Assembly (NCBI GenBank): GCA_016933045.1
Contig: JAFGBR010000071.1
Location: 1-44,798 of the forward strand
Direction of reading: 5' to 3'
Source: Marinilabiliaceae bacterium
GTDB lineage: Bacteria; Bacteroidota; Bacteroidia; Bacteroidales; Marinilabiliaceae
DNA length: 44,798 nucleotides
In this document: positions 17,701-26,436 of the stretch, in pieces
Layout of the letters: each line of letters starts with the position of its first letter
How positions within the stretch are numbered: the first letter of the stretch is position 1
Position numbers and translations under genes: made by a program
The notes under the pieces: model-generated
The model's database searches: none
Told to the model about the DNA's origin: nothing
What the model saw: the letters and a program-made list of their open reading frames with translations, nothing else

Positions 17701-18896
17701 ACGGATTAATTACAGTAACAGTCGATAGTTTTAACCAAGGCGAAGCCAGAAATAGTATTTTTGGCGGGAGCCCGTATATTGAACTTCGTGTGGCCGATAC
17801 AGGAATTGGTATTAGTAAAGATAAGCAGGAATTGGTTTTTGAGCGATTTTTTCAAAGCGATAACTCAGGTGTTATGGTTAACCAAGGCAGTGGAATAGGG
17901 CTGTCGTTGGCTCAGGAATTTGTTCGTTTGCACAAAGGAACTATTCATGTAGAAAGTGAACTTGAGCAGGGGAGTACTTTTATTGTTCGCTTACCTATTA
18001 TATCGGATGATGGCAAAAATGTTGATGAAGCTAAAGCGACCGAAGTAAATGAAGCAGTAAATGAAGAAATTGTTGGATCGTTTGGTGATGGTGACAGGGG
18101 TGAATTAGTGGATGTAAAGCATGGGAATAATTTTGAAAGGGTTGTTATTGTTGAGGATAATGAAGATCTTAGGTTTTATCTTAAAGATAATCTTAAGAAG
18201 AAATATCAAATTATTGAAGCGATAAATGGGAACGATGCATGGCAGAAAATAATTGATTACAATCCAACATTAATAGTAAGTGATATTATGATGCCTGGAA
18301 TGGATGGTATTGAGTTAACAAAAAAAGTCAGAAGTGAAGAGGCAACATCGCATATCCCGGTTATACTGCTTTCGGCAAGGTCGACTAACGAACAAAAACT
18401 CGAAGGTTTTAATGCCGGAGCCGATGATTATATTACAAAACCGTTTAACTACGAAATACTTGAAATAAAAATTGATAAGCTTATAAATCAGCGAAAGGAT
18501 TTTCAGCAATCGCTTCATCTTCATTACGAAGTTAAACCCGGAGAGATTGGTGTTACATCGTTAGATGAAAAATTTATTCAAAAAGCACTTCAATTGGTTG
18601 AGGAGAACATTTCAAATTCAGATTATTCGGTTGAAAAGCTAAGTAAAGAAATGAGTGTGAGCCGTGGCCATTTGTATAATAAATTATCGGCACTTACCGG
18701 TAAAACTCCTATTGAATTTATTAGAGTTATGCGTTTAAAAAGGGCTGCTCAATTATTGGGAAAAAGTCAATTGACAGTATCCGAAATTGCTTTTGATGTT
18801 GGTTTTAACGACCCGAAATACTTTTCGAAATATTTTAAAGATGAGTTTGGAATATCGCCGTCAGAGTATGCAAAAAAAGTTATAACTGAAAAATAA
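14706..18896 (+). CDS. Hybrid two-component system regulator 1 (HTCS) of the xyloglucan locus
   Basis: A 1396-residue one-protein two-component system. A signal peptide (about residues 1-23) precedes a periplasmic sensor of many Reg_prop beta-propeller repeats, each with an IWIGT or similar strand. A Y_Y_Y domain (about 730-810, YRYKLEGFNNKWITVD) follows, then a transmembrane helix (about 820-840). Next come HisKA with phosphoacceptor His875 in ISHEFRTPLTLIL, and HATPase (NLLSNAFKF near 985, DTGIGIS near 1030, GSGIGLSLA near 1062). The receiver has phosphoacceptor Asp1193 in SDIMMPGMDG and Lys in YITKPF. An AraC output domain ends the protein (about 1290-1390). All key residues are present. 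Such proteins bind an oligosaccharide in the periplasm and activate nearby genes; GH31 starts 210 bases downstream. Confidence 0.96.
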   Translation: MNQMRALFFLLLLLLIPVFFYAQPGTFKFRRLNISDGLSNSQVRCVFVDRKGFAWIGTIAGLNRYDGYSIKVFRNDPADTLSLGVTSVYRIREDYDGNIWFFAPNNSFSIYDPLTETFGSNHELFNIGFDVDRNNISELLIDNQMNLWLSNNTFGIFCFDRKRGVVKNLIHSDKNEKSLISDRIFDIAKDSHGDIWSINSDGVVEKIDHNTFDVVDRISIQLHLKADGYQSLRLFIDSDDDIWVFSESDATGLYFYSQKLKRIVRFSSSSLQYRLNSDIITGIEQDEKGNIWIGTDHGGINIIDKTNFSVHVLLNEVGVDNSLSQNSVTAMHRDKNGIIWVGTYKNGLNYYHPHLFQFGLEKHHPFRKGGLPANDINCFAEDNKGNLWIGTNGSGLIFYDNATGKYELLKHDPMNSSSLSNDVVVSLCMDDEGKLWIGTYYGGLNVFDGKIFTRYLHDPDNSESISDNRIWQIYQDSRQRIWIGTLGGGLDMYDNMTRRFLHFKAGALNSIQSDFVLSLMEHSNGTLWIGTASGIDVLDPRTGRFTHYGHVEGDSTTLGNDVVLSMCEDERGWLWIGTRGGLSCFDPKIEEFRRFALSDGLPDNNVTSVLYGDDGSIWISTLNGISNIRILKSDNLHNMQYNLHNYDVVDGLQGIEFNERSGFKTRKGELLFGGANGFNRFHPSDILNDSIVGNLILTNLKLNNQIVGVNESIEGRVILKKSISEQEKIVLKHNQNLFSIEFASINYLKPEKVQYRYKLEGFNNKWITVDARSRNATFTNLNPGDYVFKVVAYNEANKVVSNIASINIEVIPPFYATNIAYAIYIVLFFLIIVVLIRIIVRREHLKFEREQELTHHQRMHELDNMKIRFFTNISHEFRTPLTLILTPVEKLIKTVNDEELKGQLVIIQRNARRLLNLVNKLLDFRKMEVKNISINLSFGNIIRFMRETVDTFSDLSESKSIDLSFRSSINELFIYFDHDKIEKVLFNLLSNAFKFTPPNGLITVTVDSFNQGEARNSIFGGSPYIELRVADTGIGISKDKQELVFERFFQSDNSGVMVNQGSGIGLSLAQEFVRLHKGTIHVESELEQGSTFIVRLPIISDDGKNVDEAKATEVNEAVNEEIVGSFGDGDRGELVDVKHGNNFERVVIVEDNEDLRFYLKDNLKKKYQIIEAINGNDAWQKIIDYNPTLIVSDIMMPGMDGIELTKKVRSEEATSHIPVILLSARSTNEQKLEGFNAGADDYITKPFNYEILEIKIDKLINQRKDFQQSLHLHYEVKPGEIGVTSLDEKFIQKALQLVEENISNSDYSVEKLSKEMSVSRGHLYNKLSALTGKTPIEFIRVMRLKRAAQLLGKSQLTVSEIAFDVGFNDPKYFSKYFKDEFGISPSEYAKKVITEK

Positions 18897-19036
18897 TTAG
18901 GATTATATTTTTTTGTTGTAACGTATTGGTTATGAATTTCATTCTTTTTACTTGAATACATTGTGTCCATATTATAAATACATTTAAAACATTATTTAGT
19001 TCAAAGCTGACCCAATTCAGTAACATTTGTGGGTAT

Positions 19037-19064
19037 TTTGTTAATAAACATTGAAATATATTTG
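19037..19064 (+). promoter_or_regulatory. Probable promoter of the GH31 alpha-xylosidase
   Basis: A TTTG box (19037-19040) and an exact TATATTTG box (19057-19064) are separated by 16 bases, matching the Bacteroidota -33/-7 layout. Transcription would start near 19071, giving a leader of about 36 bases. An ACATTTGT motif (19024-19031), also present before GH74, sits just upstream of the -33 box where an activator would bind. Confidence 0.45.
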
Positions 19065-19106
19065 GCATTGTAAGTTGTATTTATTTAATAACTAAAAAAT
19101 GTACTT

Positions 19107-21923
19107 GTGAAAAGAATATTGTTTTTTCAGGTTATTGTTATGTTTATTTTGACATCATGCTCAAATGAAAATTTTGAACTAACTGATAACGGACTGCTGG
19201 TCAGGATTAAATCCGGGCAGTCAAAACTGGTAAAAGCCGAAGTTTTTAATGAAGATATAATCCGTATTCAATCATTTTATGGAGATGATTTGGTTGAAAA
19301 AAACAGTTTGGTAGTTCTTGATAATGCATCTCATAAATGCACCTGGAATGCAGTTGATTCAGGTTCTTTTGTGTTATTAAAAACTTCTAATGTTATTTGT
19401 AAAATAGTATACAGTACTGGCGAGGTTTCATTTGAAACACCCGATGGTGAAAAAAAACTTGAAGAAAAAAAAGGGGGTGGTAAGACTTTTGTGAATAACG
19501 AAAGAGTGGCCGATTTGTTGAGTGTTCGACAAGAATTTGAATCGCCGGTTGATGAAGCACTTTATGGATTAGGACAACATCAAAACAATCAAATGAATTA
19601 TAAGGGTCAGGATGTTGATTTAAGTCAGTATAATATTGTGGCCGTTGTGCCATTTTTAGTATCGAATAAAAACTATGGTATTTTATGGGATAATTACTCG
19701 CGTAGTAAGTTTGGCGATATAAGGGAGTATCAATCACTTAAAAGGTTAAAGTTATATAACGAAAAAGATGAGCCCGGAGGTTTAACAGTTAGTTATTTCG
19801 ATAAGAAAAACTTGTCAAAACCTGTATTTATAACGCAAGATAACCAAATTCAGTACGAAAATCTTGAAGAACTTGAAAATATCCCTCAAGATTTTAAACT
19901 CGAAAATGGATTTGTGCGCTGGAGTGGAATGATTGAGTCAGATGTGGCAGGTATGCATAAGTTTTTATTGTATTCGGCCGGTTATTTAAAAATGTGGATC
20001 GATGGTGAGTTGGTAGTTGATAGTTGGAGGCAATGTTGGAATCCATGGACAAGAAAATTGAATATTGATTTAAAGCCCGGTGTGAGAAAATCGATTAAGA
20101 TTGAATGGGATTCTGATGGGGGAGAGTCCTACTTGTCGTTAAAATTTTTATCACCTCTCGACAATGAACAACAGAACCGTATTTCGTTTTATTCCGAGGG
20201 AGCTAAAAATATAGATTACTATTTTGTTAATGGTAATTCGGCCGATGATGTGATTCGTGGTTATCGCCATTTAACTGGTAAGGCTCCAATAATGCCGAAG
20301 TGGGCCATGGGTTTTTGGCAAAGCAGGGAGCGTTACAAAACACAGGATCAGTTACTTGATGTGGTTGAAGAGTATAGAAAACGAAAAATTCCTTTAGATA
20401 ATATTGTAATTGACTGGCATTACTGGGAAGAAGATCAATGGGGGAGTCATAAATTTGATTTTGAGCGTTTTCCCGATCCTCAGGGAATGATTAATAAGCT
20501 TCATAATGAATTGAATACTCATGTTATGATATCAGTATGGGCAAAATATTACGAAGGGACAGATAATTACAAAATAATGGATAATAATGGCTGGCTTTAT
20601 AAAAGAAATATTGACATGAAACGAAAAGATTGGGTTGGCTCAGGTTATATATCTACATTTTATGATACATTTAACGAGAATGCCCGTAAAGAATTTTGGC
20701 GACAAATTAACAAGGAGTTGTTTTCTATAGGTATTGACGCATGGTGGATGGATGCTACCGAGCCCGATATACATTCAAATGTTTCGTGGGAAGAAAAGAA
20801 AAAACTGATGGATCCAACAGCACTTGGGTCTTCTGAAGAGTTTTTTAACGCTTATTCGCTTATGCAGGCAAAAGGAGTTTACGAAGGTCAGCGCCAAGTT
20901 AATCCCAATCAAAGGGTTTTTATACTTACCAGGTCGGCTTTTGCAGGACAGCAACGTTATGCAGCAGCAACATGGAGTGGAGATGTGGTTTCGCGTTGGT
21001 TCGATTTTAATGCTCAAATATCTGCGGGCTTAAATTTTTGCATCTCAGGTATTCCTTACTGGACGACTGATATTGGTGGGTTTGCCGTTGAAAAACGTTA
21101 CGAAAAACAAGACCCGGGTCACCTCGACGAATGGCGTGAGTTAAATACGCGTTGGTTTCAGTATGGTACATTTTGTCCTTTGTTCAGGTCGCACGGTCAA
21201 TTGCCATTTCGCGAAATATTTAATTTGGCTCCTGATAATTCAGAATATTATCAATCAATGGTGTATTATAATAAGTTAAGGTATAGTTTAATGCCATATA
21301 TATATTCATTATCAGGTGCAACATATTTTGATGATTATACTATTATGCGACCATTGGTTATGGATTATTCAAGCGATTCGAAAGTACTTAATATTGATGA
21401 TCAGTTTATGTTTGGAAATGCCTTGTTGGTAGCTCCGGTAACCGTTTTTAAAGCTCGTTCGCGAAAAGTTTATCTGCCATTATCAAAAGGTTGGTACGAT
21501 TTTTATACTTGTAAATTTTTCGAAGGGGGACAAACAATAAATGCAGATGCCCCGGTTTCGAGAATGCCATTGTTTGTAAAAGAAGGTGCTATAATACCTG
21601 TTGGGCCGGAAATACAGTATGCTTGCGAAAAAAACAGTGGGGCTTTAAAAGTTTATGTATACCAGGGAGCCGATGGCTCATTCACTCTTTACGAAGATGA
21701 AAATGTAAATTATAACTACGAAAATGGAAGTTATTGTAAAATTGTTTTTAGTTATGACGAAGAAAAACAAATGCTTACAATTGGGGATAGGGTAGGAAAT
21801 TATGATGGTATGATTGAGGAGAGAGATTTTGAGGTTATTTGGATTGATAAGAATGCACAAAATGTAAGTCCTAAAGCAGTTGTTGTTCATTACAACGGTA
21901 ATATGGTACAGGTAACTAAGTAA
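19107..21923 (+). CDS. GH31 alpha-xylosidase lipoprotein with PA14 insert
   Basis: A 938-residue glycoside hydrolase. The start is a GTG at 19107, because the ATG at 19100 stops after three codons and the GTG gives a lipoprotein signal (FILTSC, Cys17). An N-terminal beta-sandwich is interrupted by a PA14 domain (about 258-350, YLKMWIDGELVVDSW). The GH31 barrel follows, with nucleophile Asp549 in WWMDATEPD and acid/base Asp626 in TWSGDVVSRW. Other family blocks are NIVIDWHYW and GIPYWTTDIGGF. C-terminal beta domains end the protein. A PA14 insert is typical of the alpha-xylosidases in xyloglucan loci of Bacteroides and Cellvibrio; it helps bind oligosaccharides. The expected reaction is removal of non-reducing-end xylose. 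Alpha-glucosidase activity is the main alternative. Confidence 0.92.
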   Translation: MKRILFFQVIVMFILTSCSNENFELTDNGLLVRIKSGQSKLVKAEVFNEDIIRIQSFYGDDLVEKNSLVVLDNASHKCTWNAVDSGSFVLLKTSNVICKIVYSTGEVSFETPDGEKKLEEKKGGGKTFVNNERVADLLSVRQEFESPVDEALYGLGQHQNNQMNYKGQDVDLSQYNIVAVVPFLVSNKNYGILWDNYSRSKFGDIREYQSLKRLKLYNEKDEPGGLTVSYFDKKNLSKPVFITQDNQIQYENLEELENIPQDFKLENGFVRWSGMIESDVAGMHKFLLYSAGYLKMWIDGELVVDSWRQCWNPWTRKLNIDLKPGVRKSIKIEWDSDGGESYLSLKFLSPLDNEQQNRISFYSEGAKNIDYYFVNGNSADDVIRGYRHLTGKAPIMPKWAMGFWQSRERYKTQDQLLDVVEEYRKRKIPLDNIVIDWHYWEEDQWGSHKFDFERFPDPQGMINKLHNELNTHVMISVWAKYYEGTDNYKIMDNNGWLYKRNIDMKRKDWVGSGYISTFYDTFNENARKEFWRQINKELFSIGIDAWWMDATEPDIHSNVSWEEKKKLMDPTALGSSEEFFNAYSLMQAKGVYEGQRQVNPNQRVFILTRSAFAGQQRYAAATWSGDVVSRWFDFNAQISAGLNFCISGIPYWTTDIGGFAVEKRYEKQDPGHLDEWRELNTRWFQYGTFCPLFRSHGQLPFREIFNLAPDNSEYYQSMVYYNKLRYSLMPYIYSLSGATYFDDYTIMRPLVMDYSSDSKVLNIDDQFMFGNALLVAPVTVFKARSRKVYLPLSKGWYDFYTCKFFEGGQTINADAPVSRMPLFVKEGAIIPVGPEIQYACEKNSGALKVYVYQGADGSFTLYEDENVNYNYENGSYCKIVFSYDEEKQMLTIGDRVGNYDGMIEERDFEVIWIDKNAQNVSPKAVVVHYNGNMVQVTK

Positions 21924-22008
21924 TTGATATGCTTTATGTACTTTATAAATTAGTTTGATGTTTTGTGTTTAAGGTATAATAATTATATGTTGTTGAGTAA
22001 TTTGAGTG

Positions 22009-22045
22009 AAATGGGATTTGTCCTTTATGGGTGATCCCATTTTTT
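22009..22045 (+). terminator. Intrinsic terminator between GH31 and GH3
   Basis: AAATGGGAT (22009-22017) pairs perfectly with ATCCCATTT (22034-22042) around a 16-base loop and ends in a T-run. It lies 86 bases after the GH31 stop and only 33 bases before the GH3 ATG at 22079, so it could end the GH31 transcript or attenuate read-through into GH3. Confidence 0.65.
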
Positions 22046-22078
22046 AATGAATACTATTTATTTTTTATTTTATTGCGT

Positions 22079-24292
22079 ATGTTTTTGAAAATTAATGTTT
22101 TATATGGTTTGTTTTGTTTGATAATTGCATTTAGTGTGTTGTTGTCGTGCCGAAATAATAACAAGGTTGGAGTCTCTAATAACGATATATTGTTGAATTA
22201 CGATAGTGTAATTGATAGTATAATAACCACATTGTCGTTAAAAGAAAAGATAAACATGTTACATGGAAACGGAAAATTTAGTTCAGGAGGTATTGGCAGG
22301 ATTGGTATTTCGGAACTACACTATACTGATGGACCTCTTGGGATAAGAGAAGAAATTGAGCGTGATTCATGGGAACCGGCTGGTTGGACAACCGACTCAG
22401 CTACTTTTTTTCCGGCAGGAACTGCATTGGGTGCTACATGGAATCCGGATGTTGTTTTTGAATGTGGTAAAGCAATGGGGCGTGAAGCCAGGGCGCGTAA
22501 TAAAGATGTTTTGTTAGTGCCAGCAATTAATATTTTAAGATCGCCTTTAAATGGACGTAACTATGAGTATTTTACAGAAGATCCTTTTTTAAATAAAACA
22601 ATGGTTGTTCCTTATGTAAAAGGGGTGCAAAGTGAAGATGTTGCTGCTTGTGTGAAACATTTTGCAGTTAACAATCAGGAAACCAACAGGGGTTCTGTTG
22701 ATGTGAGTATTAGTGAACGTGCTTTACGCGAAATATACCTGCCGGGGTTTAAGGCTGCTGTTGTTAAAGGACAATGTTTTACCGTTATGGGGGCATATAA
22801 TAGGCTGAGAGGTGATTATTTGTGCGAGAATGATTATATGCTTAATCATATATTAAAGAAAGAATGGGGTTTTAATGGAGCTGTTGTTTCCGATTGGGGA
22901 GCTGTTCATAGTACTGTTAAAGCTGCCAATAGTGGGCTCGATGTGGAAATGGGTACGGATGTTAGGGATTATAACCATTGCTTTTTTGCAGACCCACTTT
23001 ATGAAGCTGTTGTTAATGGTAAAGTTAAAGAGTCAGTTGTTGATGAAAAAGTAAGAAGAGTATTACGTGTTGTTTATGGAATAAAAAAGAATATGAACAA
23101 CAGGAGCAAAGGGGCAATTAATACACCCGAACATTCTAAAATTGTGTATAATGCAGCTTGTGAAGCAGTAGTACTTTTAAAAAATGAAAATAAAATTCTG
23201 CCGGTTGATGTTTCAAAAACTAAAAGCATAGCAGTTATTGGCGATAATAGCACGCGTACTTTTGGAAGTGGGGGATTTGGGGCAGGAGTAAAATCGCAAT
23301 ACGAAATAACTCCTTTAATGGCAATCAAGAATAAGTTGGGTAAAAATAATGAGATAAGTTATGCACAAGGTTATCGTGAAAAATATGTTAGAGGAAAAAA
23401 TGATGATGTTACTTATGGAAGAATTATTGATTATTCGGTTGATGAAATGCTTATTAAAGAAGCTGTTGAGATAGCTCGAAAATCGGATTATGCTTTAATT
23501 TTTGCTGGTGCTAACCGACATACCGAGTCGGAAGCTGTTGACCGTGAGGATATGCGTTTGCCGTTTGCCCAGGAAACACTGATAAAGGAGGTGGCCAGTG
23601 TTAATCCGCGTACAATTGTTATTCTTACAGTAGGTACACCTTACGATATTAAAACAATAAGTAAAATGGTACCATCATTGTTGATAAGTTGGTTTATGGG
23701 AGCTGAAGCTGGAAATGCCATCTGCGATTTGTTAACAGGTAAGGTTAATCCCTCGGGTAAGCTGCCCTTTACCATTCCCGCTAGGTTAGAAGATTCACCG
23801 GCTCATGCTTTGGGAGCATATCCCGGTTCTGACCGTCTTGTTGAGTATAAAGAGGATATATTTGTTGGTTATCGTTGGTTCGATAAGCAAGTAATTGATC
23901 CTTTGTATTGTTTTGGTTACGGTTTGTCATATACTAGTTTTGATGTTAGCGATGTAAAACTGGAAAAAAAAGATCTTACTCCTGAAGATACGTTGTCGTT
24001 GCGCATTAAAATATCGAATGTTGGCGATTATGATGGAGCCGAGGTGTTACAGGTTTATTATAAGGTTAATAAGTCGAAAATTGAGCGATCGATAAAGGAG
24101 CTTTGTGCGTTTAAAAAAGTTTTTATTCCCAGTGGACATATAGAGGATGTTGAATTTCGTATTCCGGTGAATGAATTATCTTTTTTTAATCATTATACAA
24201 ATAAATGGGAGGTTGAAAAGGGACAATATAATTTGTTGGTGTCAAACTCATCGCGTTCGGTTTTTGAAACGGTTTCGATATTGGTTTTTTAG
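22079..24292 (+). CDS. GH3 beta-glucosidase lipoprotein
   Basis: A 737-residue glycoside hydrolase from the ATG at 22079. This start gives a lipoprotein signal (AFSVLLSC, Cys24); the GTG at 22031 lies inside the terminator hairpin and is rejected. The N-terminal TIM barrel has the KHFAVNNQETNR block and the nucleophile Asp272 in VVSDWGAVHS. The alpha/beta sandwich contains ANRHTESEAVDREDMRLP, where the acid/base Glu of this group is expected. A fibronectin III-like domain ends the protein (about 620-737, SNVGDYDGAEVLQVYYK). In xyloglucan use it would remove glucose exposed by the alpha-xylosidase. Beta-xylosidase or related specificity is possible. No acidic residues follow the lipid Cys, which suggests it faces the periplasm. 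Confidence 0.92.
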   Translation: MFLKINVLYGLFCLIIAFSVLLSCRNNNKVGVSNNDILLNYDSVIDSIITTLSLKEKINMLHGNGKFSSGGIGRIGISELHYTDGPLGIREEIERDSWEPAGWTTDSATFFPAGTALGATWNPDVVFECGKAMGREARARNKDVLLVPAINILRSPLNGRNYEYFTEDPFLNKTMVVPYVKGVQSEDVAACVKHFAVNNQETNRGSVDVSISERALREIYLPGFKAAVVKGQCFTVMGAYNRLRGDYLCENDYMLNHILKKEWGFNGAVVSDWGAVHSTVKAANSGLDVEMGTDVRDYNHCFFADPLYEAVVNGKVKESVVDEKVRRVLRVVYGIKKNMNNRSKGAINTPEHSKIVYNAACEAVVLLKNENKILPVDVSKTKSIAVIGDNSTRTFGSGGFGAGVKSQYEITPLMAIKNKLGKNNEISYAQGYREKYVRGKNDDVTYGRIIDYSVDEMLIKEAVEIARKSDYALIFAGANRHTESEAVDREDMRLPFAQETLIKEVASVNPRTIVILTVGTPYDIKTISKMVPSLLISWFMGAEAGNAICDLLTGKVNPSGKLPFTIPARLEDSPAHALGAYPGSDRLVEYKEDIFVGYRWFDKQVIDPLYCFGYGLSYTSFDVSDVKLEKKDLTPEDTLSLRIKISNVGDYDGAEVLQVYYKVNKSKIERSIKELCAFKKVFIPSGHIEDVEFRIPVNELSFFNHYTNKWEVEKGQYNLLVSNSSRSVFETVSILVF

Positions 24293-24379
24293 TAAAATAA
24301 TTAAATTTTTTGTTTGTTTTGATTGTGATTTGTTATAATTAAACTATATTAGATTCTCTCATAGAGGTTGTGATTTATG

Positions 24380-24408
24380 GAGCCTGGCACTGTAATGGTG
24401 TTGGGCTC
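24380..24408 (+). terminator. Hairpin terminator of GH3
   Basis: GAGCCTGGCAC and GTGTTGGGCTC pair over 11 bases, three of them G-U, around TGTAATG. The G-U pairs hold only in plus-strand RNA, so it fits the GH3 transcript better than the opposing DUF721 gene, whose stop is at 24413. Confidence 0.55.
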
Positions 24409-24412
24409 TCTA

Positions 24413-24709
24413 TTATTTGAATACAATATCTTTAACAACATCTGCTGCAACAGACTGGTTAAGCGATCGGATAATTTTATCCTTAAGCATTAATAATTCA
24501 TTTCGAACAACGCTCGAATTAAGCCGAACAAATAAAACTCCGTTTTTTGCCAGGTAAACCTCATTGGTACTTCTGCTAATTGTTGGTCCCATAATATTAT
24601 GCCAGTTCTTAAGTACCCTGTTATGAACAAGTCCGTTGTTTAAACGAGAATCTTTACCGATAATTTCTGTAAGGATATCTTTTATACTTTGCACTTGTTT
24701 TTTTCTCAT
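24413..24709 (-). CDS. DUF721 (DciA-like) protein
   Basis: A 98-residue protein of the DUF721 family, to which the DciA helicase-loading proteins belong. The typical pattern is present: a basic N-terminus, VLKNWHNIMGPTISRSTNEV (about residues 32-51), then GVLFVRLNSSVVRNELLMLK (about 57-76). The Trp in NWHNIMG and the NEL motif are the most conserved family positions. It follows recF by 11 bases on the same strand, an arrangement common in Bacteroidota, and it may share a role in replication or DNA repair. The protein is short, but this is usual for the phylum. Confidence 0.87.
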   Translation of the reverse strand: MRKKQVQSIKDILTEIIGKDSRLNNGLVHNRVLKNWHNIMGPTISRSTNEVYLAKNGVLFVRLNSSVVRNELLMLKDKIIRSLNQSVAADVVKDIVFK

Positions 24710-24720
24710 AGTTTTAGTTG

Positions 24721-25821
24721 TTAAAATATAATATTGCCATTACTAACTTCAAATATTTTAAACTGCTTTCCTGTAACGTTTAATATTGTTTCAATATTCA
24801 ATTTGTTGGTATGAGTTAAAAAAATTTGGTTAAAATGGTCTTCTGCAACCAGTTTTAGTAGGCTGCTTCCTCTTTTGTCGTCTAATTTGTCGAAAATATC
24901 GTCGAGTAAAAGTATAGGTTTAACATTTTGATGAGTTGCTAAAAAGTCGAATTGAGCTAGTTTTAAGGCAATTGCAAAAGTTTTTTTTTGACCTTGCGAA
25001 CCCTCTTTTTTAAGTTGAAAATTATTGAGGTTAAAATCAAGATCATCTTTGTGAATTCCAATGGTGGTATATCCTAAAATAAGGTCTTTTTTTTGGTTTT
25101 GGATTAGTTGTTCTTTAAAATTGTTTAACGATAAGTGCGATTTATAAATGATTTCAACCTTTTCTTTTCCTCCCGATATGTTGGTGAAATGACGTTCGAA
25201 TACAGGTATTAGTTCATTAATAAATGTTGCTCTTTTATTATAAATAAGATTGCCGGTATTAACAAGTTGCAGGTCAATAGCCTCTAATAGACTAAGGTCG
25301 TGTTTGCCGCTTTGTGCCATATCTTTTAAGAGTTTATTACGTTGCAGTAAGATACGGCTATAACGAATTATTAATTCGAGATAGTAATGGTCGTACTGTG
25401 AAATAACACCATCCATGTATTTTCGGCGTATTTCGCTACCGTCCATAATTAAAAGTTCATCTGATGGCGAAATAAAAACCAGAGGTATAAAGCCAATATG
25501 ATCGCTTAATTTAGGGTATTCTTTTTTGTTTCTTTTAAACTGTTTTTTTTGGTTTTGTTTTACACCACAATATATTTCTTCTTTCATGTTGTTCTTTTCG
25601 TATTTTCCCTGTAATACAAAAAAGTTTTCGTCGTGTTTTATATTTTGGCTGTCAATGCTGTTAAAAAAACTTTTGCAAAACGATAAGTAATATATTGCAT
25701 CAAGCATATTTGTTTTTCCGGCTCCATTATCGCCAACAAAACAATTGATGCCCGGAGAAAATGTCAGGTCGCTTTGTGTTATATTTCGGTAATTTAATAC
25801 GTTTATCGATTCTAATAACAT
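24721..25821 (-). CDS. recF: DNA replication and repair protein RecF
   Basis: A 366-residue SMC-like ATPase that helps load RecA at gapped DNA with RecO and RecR. The start is the ATG at 25821 (MLLESINVLNYRNI), matching the family N-terminus; the frame from 25851 adds ten unlikely residues. Walker A is GDNGAGKT at 30-37, followed by NMLDAIYYLSFCKSF. The ABC signature is EGSQGQKKTFAIALKLAQ in the second half. Walker B is PILLLDDIFDKLD, with the D-loop KRGSSLL after it. All ATPase motifs are intact and length is normal. It is upstream of the DUF721 gene and divergent from the ybaK gene. Confidence 0.95.
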   Translation of the reverse strand: MLLESINVLNYRNITQSDLTFSPGINCFVGDNGAGKTNMLDAIYYLSFCKSFFNSIDSQNIKHDENFFVLQGKYEKNNMKEEIYCGVKQNQKKQFKRNKKEYPKLSDHIGFIPLVFISPSDELLIMDGSEIRRKYMDGVISQYDHYYLELIIRYSRILLQRNKLLKDMAQSGKHDLSLLEAIDLQLVNTGNLIYNKRATFINELIPVFERHFTNISGGKEKVEIIYKSHLSLNNFKEQLIQNQKKDLILGYTTIGIHKDDLDFNLNNFQLKKEGSQGQKKTFAIALKLAQFDFLATHQNVKPILLLDDIFDKLDDKRGSSLLKLVAEDHFNQIFLTHTNKLNIETILNVTGKQFKIFEVSNGNIIF

Positions 25822-25935
25822 GAACAATATTATTTTTGTAAAAATAGGCATACAATATAATAATCTGCTTATATTTTATATAAATATTATTTGTGGATTA
25901 AGTATCAGGCTTACTAATTAATAAAAAATATAAGT

Positions 25936-26403
25936 GTGAAAAAAACTAATGCTATACGTATTTTAGAGCGAAATAAAATAGTTTATAACACTGTTGAATA
26001 TGAGGTTGATGAGTCTGATTTAAGTGCAGTACATGTTGCTGAATGTCTTGGTCAGGATGTTGCCAGAGTTTATAAAACTTTAGTTATTGAAGGTGATAAA
26101 ACAGGCTTTATTGTTGCTATTATTCCGGGAGCTGAAGAAGTGAATTTAAAAAAACTTGCTTTTGTTAGTAATAATAAGAGATGCACATTGATACCGGTAA
26201 AAAATATATTTAATGTAACAGGATATATTAGAGGGGGATGTTCGCCTTTTGGAATGAAAAAACAGTTTCCTACTTATATTGATCAAAGTGCATTATTATA
26301 CGATACAATATTTGTTAGTGCCGGAGTTAGGGGCAAGCAAATAGTTTTAAATCCATCTGATTTAATTATGATAAGTAATGCTATTTGTACAGATATTGTT
26401 TAG
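25936..26403 (+). CDS. ybaK: YbaK-family aminoacyl-tRNA deacylase (Cys-tRNA(Pro) deacylase)
   Basis: A 155-residue trans-editing enzyme that removes misacylated Cys from tRNA-Pro. The catalytic Lys47 sits in ARVYKTLVIEGD. The YIRGGCSPFGMKKQFP block (about 95-110), typical of YbaK, and the SAGVRGKQIVLNPSDLI block (about 129-145) are both present. The start is a GTG at 25936 with no ATG close by; the predicted N-terminus KKTNAIRILERNKIVY matches the family. It lies between the recF and nadE genes on the opposite strand, so it is probably a single-gene transcript. Confidence 0.9.
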   Translation: MKKTNAIRILERNKIVYNTVEYEVDESDLSAVHVAECLGQDVARVYKTLVIEGDKTGFIVAIIPGAEEVNLKKLAFVSNNKRCTLIPVKNIFNVTGYIRGGCSPFGMKKQFPTYIDQSALLYDTIFVSAGVRGKQIVLNPSDLIMISNAICTDIV

Positions 26404-26436
26404 AGATAATAATTTTTGATTAAATAAAAGTTTATT

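Noticed and set aside
22031-22078. Longer GTG start for GH3
   Set aside because: The codon lies inside the terminator hairpin, and the ATG at 22079 gives a proper lipoprotein signal.
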